NCBI GenBank assembly: GCA_012184525.1
Contig: WOFQ01000057.1
Span: forward strand, 176,521 to 240,520
Source of the DNA: Xenoacremonium recifei
Taxonomy: Eukaryota > Ascomycota > Sordariomycetes > Hypocreales > Nectriaceae
Direction: 5' to 3'
DNA: 64,000 nucleotides
Shown: one piece after another, positions 56,823 to 64,000 of the stretch
Numbering within the stretch: position 1 is the first letter of the stretch
How the letters are laid out: each line of letters starts with the position of its first letter
The notes under the pieces: model-generated
The model's database searches: none
Seen by the model: the letters and a program-made list of their open reading frames with translations, nothing else
What the model was told of the DNA's origin: nothing
Program-made: the position numbers and the translations under genes

Positions 56823-57509
56823 CTATAGTCCTAACATGGAAGCCAGTTCGCCAATAGTCCTGACCTCGTAGCAATCATAGTCCGGCCTTGAAGGATCTCC
56901 TGTGCCTTTCCTGTTAACGAAAACCTTGTGCTTCATACCCATTGCCTCAACAGTCAGAATGTCATGCTTGAAGCTGGCTGATACATGAAGACAATCGTTG
57001 GGTTCGCAGCCGAGCTTGTCAAACATGTACTCGAAACCACGCATCATCGGCTTATAACTCTGCGTTTGCTGTGCAGTAAAGACGGCGTAAAACGGTGCCC
57101 CCAGCTTCTCTACATTTTGCATGATCTGGTCATCTGATGCGTTGGAAAGAATTACAAGTTTATACTTGGTAGCTAGACGACGAAGGCCCTCTGGAACATC
57201 GAGATGAGGACCCCATGTCGGCACCGCTAGGTAGAACTTCTCCGCCTCTTCCTCCGAGAATTTGACGCCTGTCTTCGCACAAGCTCGTCTTACGGCGTTG
57301 ACCAGGACCTCACGATACGGTTTGTAAGGACCTAGAACTTCGTCGTAGCGGTAGCCAGAAAAGAGTGTGATGAATCGTTCAAGATCTTCGCCCTGGAGAC
57401 GGTCGCCGTAGAGTTCCCGCGTCAGCTTCGTCATGTTGCTGAAGTCGGTCAAGGTGCCATAACAATCGAAGGTAATGTACTTCGGTTCGAAGTCAATAAG
57501 TCCAGTCAT
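56823..57509 (-). CDS. HAD-superfamily hydrolase, haloacid dehalogenase type II-like
   Basis: An intronless 228-residue protein. Motif I is FDCYGTLTD with nucleophile Asp15, motif II is VILSNAS, the Lys of motif III is in QSYKPMMRGFEYM, and motif IV is HVSASFKHD. Length and order fit the type II 2-haloacid dehalogenase family. However, the segment after motif III reads SASFKHD rather than the Ser-x-Asn-type pocket of proven L-2-haloacid dehalogenases, so true dehalogenation is uncertain. A phosphatase-like or other hydrolytic role is possible. It is divergent from the FAD oxidoreductase gene and downstream of the Dal5-like transporter promoter. Cytosolic; no signal peptide. Confidence 0.9.
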   Translation of the reverse strand: MTGLIDFEPKYITFDCYGTLTDFSNMTKLTRELYGDRLQGEDLERFITLFSGYRYDEVLGPYKPYREVLVNAVRRACAKTGVKFSEEEAEKFYLAVPTWGPHLDVPEGLRRLATKYKLVILSNASDDQIMQNVEKLGAPFYAVFTAQQTQSYKPMMRGFEYMFDKLGCEPNDCLHVSASFKHDILTVEAMGMKHKVFVNRKGTGDPSRPDYDCYEVRTIGELASMLGL

Positions 57510-58115
57510 TTTCGCTAGACTTTTCTTGGTAATGCTGAGTGCGATGTGATGCTGAACGCAGGATTTATCATTAAGGTAGCAGTTCTCTTCGCAAAGTCAA
57601 TGAGATGCACAAGTCGCGATTTAGGTATGCCCGATGCACGCCTTCAGAATTTCATCACTCGGACTTTTGTGCTTTTGGCTGAAGATGTGGTTTTTGGTGG
57701 AATAAATGTCGGAGCCGGTTCAAATCGGTTAGTCTGGTAAGAGGAGGGGAATTAATCGCTGGATAACAAGAAACAATCGCGTAGAGCCCTCAAGAGCTCC
57801 TCACTCGCTACTATGGATTCAACTCCGTACCCCTCGTCCGGTTCCGGCCCCGGTCCCAGTTTTGATAGATACCCCGGTTGTGAAGCATCGAGCTAACCTG
57901 TCTGCCGAGATTTTGGATCCGGGTGGCCGGGCTTGTGCTTGGCGTCTACGTTACCCACTCAGTAAAGTGATAAGCAACGTATCTTCGTTAATCAGTTTAT
58001 CCCCTACGTAGTACATCATTTCCTTGAGTTCTCTGTTCTGAAGCTCATATCATAGTGCCTATTTTATGTATTTTCCAGCGCACGGTATCCCGTGTCTCTA
58101 GGGCTAGCTGTTGCC
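57510..58115. promoter_or_regulatory. Divergent promoter, HAD hydrolase / FAD oxidoreductase
   Basis: About 600 bases between outward starts. It contains GTCCGGTTCC (57836-57845), followed by CCCCGGTCCC and a CCCCGGTTG. The ten-base word recurs at 62373-62382 in the next divergent promoter. Confidence 0.45.
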
Positions 58116-59784
58116 ATGGCGTCTATCACCGAGCCGGTTCCATCAATTGAAACACCCAAGCCACCATCTTTATGGCCGTGAGCAAATACCACCCCTTCCT
58201 TCTCTTCTATCACTCTCTTCAGCAAATACAGCTAACACTATAATCACGTTGTGAAGGGATGGAAATGGGCCGTTGCCATCAAACCCATTTCCAGAGAATT
58301 CTACCTTGCCATTTTGGCGAACGGAACTCCATGAGCTCGACACTCATCGATCAACTCCCGAGCTACCTCAATCATGCGATATTTTGATTGTAGGGACTGG
58401 CTATTCGGGGACGTCAATGGCATACCATCTAACTGAGAGCTTCGGCGATGCAACGTTGCCATCGATCGTGATGGTCGAGGCCCGGGAAGCCTGTTCTGGC
58501 GCAACTGCAAGAAATGGCGAGTTTATTTATTCAAGTATTATCTCACACCGCTCTAACTCTAGGTAGGTGGACATGTAAAGCCAATTGTCTATTTCGCCTA
58601 CCCTCGGCAGTCCGCGATATATGGGCACGATGTAGCCAATGAGATTGCTGAGTTTCAGCTGCAGCATGTTCTGGCAGTCAAGGAGTTGGTGGAAAAGGAG
58701 AATATTGATTGCGACTTCCAGTTGACCAGGGCTTGCGACGTCTTTCTGGACCAAGATTACGCCAATAGAACGACCGACTGGTTCAATAAAATGAAACGTT
58801 GGGGGGCAAGTTGCCTCCGACAAGTCCAATATACAGGGCCACGGGATGCTGAACAAGTATATATTCGACCCCTCTTGAAGAACAGGATTCTGACCGTTTG
58901 TTTCTCCGTGTTATAGATCTCTGGGGTGAAAGGTGCAAAGTGCTGTTTTACATTTCCGGCCGCTCACCTGTGGCCTTATAAGCTAGTTATGCATCTGTTA
59001 TCGCTCGTTGTCGCTAAAGGCGTAAATTTGCAGACCCGAACTCCCGTCGTCAGCGTAGCTGATGAGCAGGAACCCGATGGATCATGGAAAGTCACTACAA
59101 CTCGTGGCACAATAACAGCGAAGAAGGTAGTTTTTGCCACAAATGCTTATACTGGATATATTTTACCCCAGTATGCGAACAAAATTATCCCCTGTCGAGG
59201 AATCTGCAGTCGAATCGTCTGCCCTGGTCCGACGCGAGCGCCGCATCTACCCAATTCCTACAGTCTCAGAGCTGGACCCTCAAATTCGGATTATTTTGTT
59301 TCAAGGGCCGATGGCAGTATTGTCGTTGGCGGCGCAAAGCCATATGTGTCTGTACGAAAGGAGCTCTGGTATAACGTGGTGGATGACAGCAAGATTGTCG
59401 AACCTACACGAAAACATTTCGATGGCTATATGCAGCGGAACTTTAGGGGCTGGGAGAATACTGGTGCATACACCGATAGGATCTGGTCCGGAAGTAAGAT
59501 CCTAAACTCATCTAATCCTTGTGATGACTTCCACTCACGCCCACACAGTTCAGGGGTACACAACTGACCTTGCTTCACATGTTGGGGAGGTTCCTGGGAA
59601 GTCAGGCCAGTTCATTATGGCTGGCTTCAATGGGCACGGAATGCCCGAGATCTTACTTACGTCAAAGGCTTTGGCCTCTATGGTGAAAGATGGTAAGACT
59701 TATGAGGAGACAGGATTGCCCAAGGTTTTTAAAACAACGCAAGCGAGACTCGACGATGCACGAGATCATATTGCGCTGGGATAG
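58116..59784 (+). CDS. FAD-dependent oxidoreductase (DAO/glycine oxidase-like)
   Basis: Five exons (58116-58177, 58257-58516, 58567-58856, 58917-59493, 59549-59784) encode 474 residues. The dinucleotide-binding motif GTGYSG is at 67-72 in DILIVGTGYSGTSMAYHL, followed by EAREACSGATARNGGHVKP, where FAD contacts are expected. VVFATNAYTGYILPQ and GFNGHGMPEI near the C-terminus are characteristic of the DAO fold. Intron 2 appears to use a GC donor (G|GCGAGT), which restores the conserved RNGGH. The family oxidises amines or amino acids with O2. No signal peptide. Divergent from the HAD hydrolase, it is likely a second enzyme of the same module, substrate unknown. Confidence 0.88.
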
Positions 59785-60281
59785 GAGGGATACAAGTTCA
59801 TGTGGGTGGTGAACTTGTAACTCAAGCTCCCAATGAATTTGCCAGGGCAAGGAATATGACCTCGGCTATAGTTTCCGAGCCAGACTGGATAGAAAGATGA
59901 GGTAATTATAGTACTGCGAGCATTGAAAGAAAAGAAGTGTGTCATGAAAGACTTCTATTTAAGAACGAGTCTAATTAGCCTCGTTGCCAGCTTGCATTTG
60001 GCAAACTGCCGAACTTGGCCATGTGCTATATTAGTGTTTCAAACCTTCCAACATTAAGACTAGGCAAGAAATGTAATCATGATGTTGTGAATAGCTAATT
60101 ACTTAACTCCTGCAACTACGACTTAAGCTCGTAGGGAACAGCATAGTATGCTTAGATCATCAATTTAAGTGGTAGATGGAAAGCTTTTTCTAACACTGCT
60201 CACTGTGTTGAGACACGTAAAGCCCTTCAAGGCACCCAGGTATTCAATATTCCTTTTTGGGTCCCAGTGCAAAGTACATGA
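59785..60281. other. Convergent intergenic region
   Basis: About 500 AT-rich bases between convergent genes; nothing supported. Confidence 0.5.
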
Positions 60282-62047
60282 TTATCCCGAAGCAAAAGTG
60301 CTCAATTTCCTCAACCTTTCACCGTAATACCACAACAGTATTGGAGCGGGCCAACCTAGTACAACTGCTACAAGTCCTAGAACTGTGTTACCCCAGCCAT
60401 AGTCTAATGAACTGTACATGTAAGGAGCAAATAGCGGCAGGGAAAAGCCAGCTAAACTCCTGAGCACCGTAGAAGCACCTATCGCTGAAGCTGCGAATCG
60501 GGTGTACGAGTCCACAATGTAGGCTTGAATGCAGAGAAAAGCAAGGTAGATACCTGCTGCAGCGATAGTTGTTCCAATATTTGGAACAATCCAATGCGTA
60601 TGTGCCTGTGCTGTCCAACCGTACCAACAGAGGCCCACTGGAACCATGATAGCTGCCGGGACCATGAGGGGAACTCGAAATTCCGGTCTCCCTACACCAT
60701 TGTTCCGAGCCTTTAAGGTACAGAATATGCGGTCCTGTAGTGGTGCACATATCTGGGTGCCGAGAAAGAATCCCAAACCGAGAGAGATGTAATTGAGTCC
60801 GGCTACGCTCACAGACTCCTCATACCGTGTTTCCCAGAGTTTCGGAAAGGTAGATAGAAGCAAATACATGAGCCCAAAGAGATAGGCTACGTAGACTGCA
60901 AGAACTTGCATGATTGGCTGCGTACCAAGAAGAATGAACGGTCGGGTTAGAGACGTTTGAAGTGTTTTCCGAAGTGTATTCTCTGGGCAGTCGAACTCAG
61001 TGAAAAGCCCCGTGTTTCCTGTGGCCTTGATCAGGGACCTTTTTTTTCGGTTTAGTAAAACAGGTGGATAAGTCTCTTGTAAGAGGAAGAGCCCAGCGAC
61101 CTGAATCAGGATATCTGCAATGGTAGTCGCATGGAAGATCCACCTCCAGGAGATGTTCTCAACCAAGAACCCCCCGGCGATAGGACCTATAGCCGGACCT
61201 AGCAGTGGTGCAAGACTGTAAATACTTACGGCCTTGCCTCGTTCATGAGAATCGAAGAGGTCACTGAGAACCCCCCCTCCTAATGCAAGTGGCGCTGAAC
61301 CCCCGATGCCTGCCAGAAATCGAAAAGCCAGCATTTGATTTTTGGACGTGGCTAGTCCGCAGCCCACGTTAAAAACAAGAAACACCAGATTTCCATTTTG
61401 TAGGACGATGACTCTGCCAAAAACCTCGCTCAGCGGTCCTAAAAATAAAGGCCCCACCGCATAGGCGAGAAGAAAGATAGAAATCATCAAACTGATCTCA
61501 ATTTCAGAGGAGATCTTCTTGGAGTCAACAAGATAAATGAAATGCCGAAGGAGCATACATGAGCATAGAAACGAACCTGGAACTCTCTTCCTATAGCGCT
61601 CGTGGCTGGAGCAACGATGGATGAAGCCACGGGTGTAATGAAAGTGAACATGGACACAACGAGAGCAGCGGACCATTTTTTCCGCGACGGCCAATTTTTA
61701 GGATTTTCAGGATCTTCTGGCCCTTCCCACCTGACAAGATTCTGGTCTGTATCCTCTATCATGATACTCGACGATATATCGCGCCTGGCCTCTGTGTTAA
61801 CTTCTAGCGCGTGGTACTCTGGCAATTCCACCTCGACCGCAGGCAGAGACTTGTCGCTCATTTCAGTCTCCTGGACTGTCGCATGGAGCTGGAAAACCGG
61901 TCGGGCAAAATATTTATGGTGCCTTTCGATCCCATTGACGGATGATGATGCAACAGACCTGTTTCGTCGATTTTCCGTTGCTTTGCGTCTATCGTGAGTG
62001 TTATGCGTGTCTTCGTCCCCTGTTCCTTTTTGCTCATTATCCTTCAT
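60282..62047 (-). CDS. MFS transporter, DHA1-type (polyamine/drug exporter group)
   Basis: Two exons (62047-61577, 61514-60282; intron 62 nt) encode 567 residues. The long hydrophilic N-tail ends with WEGPEDPENPKNWPSRKKW, the classic entry to helix 1 in this group. Then come GREFQISSEIEISLM across the splice, FLGPLSEVFGR, the helix-4 FRFLAGIGGSAPLALGGGVL, HERGKAVSIYSLAPLLGPAIGP (in part) and ISWRWIFH. The Met at 62047 is the first ATG; the open frame above begins with GTG. A shorter start at the Met of MSDKSLPAVEVELPE is possible. Twelve helices. Divergent from the AKR7-like gene with a CCGG-box promoter. Probably efflux. Confidence 0.9.
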
Positions 62048-62655
62048 GACAGGAAAAGTAGATGAAGTTTGTTTTAATCCGAGATTGAGAGACACGAATA
62101 ATATACATTAACAGAGAATACATAGGTTAAGACAGTTCGAGAAAAGATGAAAGTGACTTGGCGACCTAAAACTCTATCCAACTTCCCAAGCCTTCCTACA
62201 AGCCGAACCAACCACGGGTAGCTGCCATACGCCAGCCAGCTGGGGGTCCTCCGGTTCACTGACTGTTCCTGCAATATCACCGGCCGGCGGGATACTTGTA
62301 ACGACCGGGGCCGGCGCTTGTCATGAATAAGATAGAACCGGCGTTACTCGTGGACCGGGAAATGTCGAAATTGTCCGGTTCCAATTATTTCCCCGACATC
62401 GAAGCCCGGCCGACTGATTTGCAGACGGGGATCGTCGCTGATTGTCGATAAGACGTGATCCGATTACCGGCGGTCGCTTTGACTCCGTAGAACGTCCCTC
62501 GTCAGCGATTCGAAGTTGAACAGTTTTAGTACTTTTCTATCTATGAGTTTTATAATTATTATTAATTTTTTTCGTATTAAAACGGCTTGGATCTTTCTGG
62601 TCTCACCTAGCACAGTAATTTCGGTCACGAGCTGTTCTTCGATGTACCGCTAAAG
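62048..62655. promoter_or_regulatory. Divergent promoter, MFS / AKR7-like gene
   Basis: About 600 bases, strongly CCGG-rich: CTCCGGTTCA near 62249, ACCGGCCGGCGGGA at 62280, TGGACCGGGA at 62351 and GTCCGGTTCC at 62373-62382. The last equals a word in the HAD/FAD promoter. Confidence 0.5.
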
Positions 62656-63747
62656 ATGTCCGTCAAAAATCCCGAAATCAGACCTCGTGTGATCCTTGGT
62701 TTAATGACCTTCGGCCAAGATCCTTCGAAAGGCGGCAGAATAACCTCTCTGGGTAAAAGACTCCTTCCTATCCGATAGTAATTCGTACTAATGTACAAGA
62801 TAGTCGACTATAATGCGTGTCTTGACCGTCTTCAGAAAGCGGGCTACCATGAAGTTGACACGGCTCGTAGTTATATAGGCGGTACTCAAGAGGCATTCAC
62901 AAGAGCGGCGCATTGGCAGGAACGAGGATTGAAGCTGGCTACAAAGTCTTATCCCAAGACCCCCGGAACCCATAGTGCAGCGAAATTGACGGCGGAATTT
63001 GAGACCTCGTTGAGACAGCTTGGAACTAACTGTGTTGATATCTTCTACCTACACGCTGCGGATCGCTCATTACCATTTGCCGAAACTCTCGAAGCGGTAG
63101 ATAAGCTTCACAAAGCCGGAAAATTCGTCCAGCTAGGGCTCAGTAATTATACAGCTTTTGAGTTGGCCGAGATTGTCATGACGTGCAAGTACAACAAATG
63201 GGTGCGCCCGACAATCTTTCAAGGCATGTACAATGCATTGACGCGCTCGCTTGAGCACGAACTAATCCCAGCTTGTCGGCGGTACGGGCTCGAAGTAGTT
63301 GCGTACAACCCGCTTGCTGGGGGCATTCTTTCGGGAAAGTACAGTTCTACCGAATTGCCCAGCGAAGGGCGCTTTTCCGATGTGAACCAACTTCTCGGCG
63401 CAAGTTATCGGAAACGATATATGCGTGATAGCACGTTTGATGCATTAGCTATTATCGAGCCGGTTGCAAAAGCACACAACCTAACGCTGGTGGAGATTGG
63501 ACTGCGATGGCTGATCCATCACTCAGCTCTTGACGTTGTCAACAGTGGCGATGGTCTTATAATTGGTGTCAGCAATCTTGAACAGCTTGATCAAAATTTG
63601 AGCGCATGCCAGAAAGGGCCATTACCACAAGAAGTAATAGAAGCATTGGAACAGGCCTGGTTGGTGACGAAGATCGAGACTCCCAATTATTGGCAATTAG
63701 ACTTGACATATACTTACAAAACCACAAAAGCTCTGTTTGGTGTCTAG
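62656..63747 (+). CDS. Aldo-keto reductase, aflatoxin-aldehyde-reductase (AKR7) type
   Basis: Two exons (62656-62752, 62804-63747; intron 51 nt) encode 346 residues. N-terminal VILGLMTFGQDPSKGGRITS is typical of AKR7 enzymes. The catalytic Asp and Tyr are in VDTARSYIGG, the Lys in LATKSYP and the His in FYLHAADR. LGLSNYTAFELAEI and YNPLAGGILSGKY are also family sequence. The acceptor after GATAG at 62803 is required for phase. It reduces aldehydes, including dialdehydes, with NADPH. Divergent from the MFS gene; together they look like a detoxify-and-export pair. Confidence 0.9.
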
Positions 63748-64000
63748 GAGAATAGGAATTGCAATTTAAAGTTCTGATATCGGGTATCTTTATTAAATGA
63801 ACCTGGGAGGGGTAATTCCTCACCTAAGTCAGTTGACGGCTTGTGAACCCCACGTTATTCTTTCGAAACTGAGGTCACTGATACCCTTACCCTACATCAG
63901 CACTTCGACAAAGGTGCAATACGCTCCGACAACTTCCCTCCTGCATCAACATCCCTTGGCATCCACTGTTAAGGGACTCGCCCTAATTACACCTAAATCA

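Overview
The window is from a filamentous ascomycete (Pezizomycotina). The evidence is many short introns (about 45 to 95 nt, GT..AG with CTAAC/CTGAC-like branch sites), three Zn2Cys6 transcription factors, and fungus-specific families such as an isopenicillin-N acyltransferase-like protein, methanol oxidase and GPI cell-wall proteins. Gene content and style fit Eurotiales or relatives, but the order is an inference. I found no rRNA, tRNA, CRISPR or intact transposon. About 24 protein genes were rebuilt by joining exons by hand. Where an exon list is given, the exon lengths sum to whole codons.

Layout. 1-2.1 kb: 3' part of an acyltransferase gene and a small secreted Cys-rich protein. 3.2-12.5 kb: cyanamide hydratase-like HD protein, alpha/beta hydrolase, nitrilase, MFS transporter and Zn2Cys6 regulator, which look like a nitrile/cyanamide module. 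14.5-20.6 kb: secreted arylsulfotransferase-like protein, EamA transporter and a methanol-oxidase-type GMC enzyme. 22.8-39.1 kb: NCS1 permease, aldo-keto reductase, 2OG-Fe(II) oxygenase, HyuA-DUF917 fusion, Zn2Cys6 regulator, 14-TM MFS exporter and MDR-type reductase. 42-50 kb: a frameshifted secreted repeat protein, a GPI cell-wall protein, a small hypothetical gene and an 870-residue protein with a huge Asn/Pro/Thr-rich tail. 50.8-63.7 kb: Zn2Cys6 regulator, Dal5-like MFS, HAD hydrolase, FAD amine-oxidase-like enzyme, MFS and AKR7-type reductase.

How the genes work together. The window reads as an accessory region made of three compact catabolic or detoxification modules, each with its own transporter(s), enzymes and regulator. 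The most interesting is the 22.8-39.1 kb module. Its two divergent promoters (NCS1/AKR and oxygenase/HyuA-DUF917) share an exact 15-bp word in opposite orientation, embedded in tandem GATCGG boxes. This is direct sequence evidence for co-regulation of four genes. Uptake by an NCS1 carrier (the family of hydantoin, uracil, allantoin and purine permeases), oxidation, and ATP-dependent lactam/imide ring opening by a HyuA-type enzyme suggest an undescribed route for an N-heterocycle. The substrate is not visible in the sequence.
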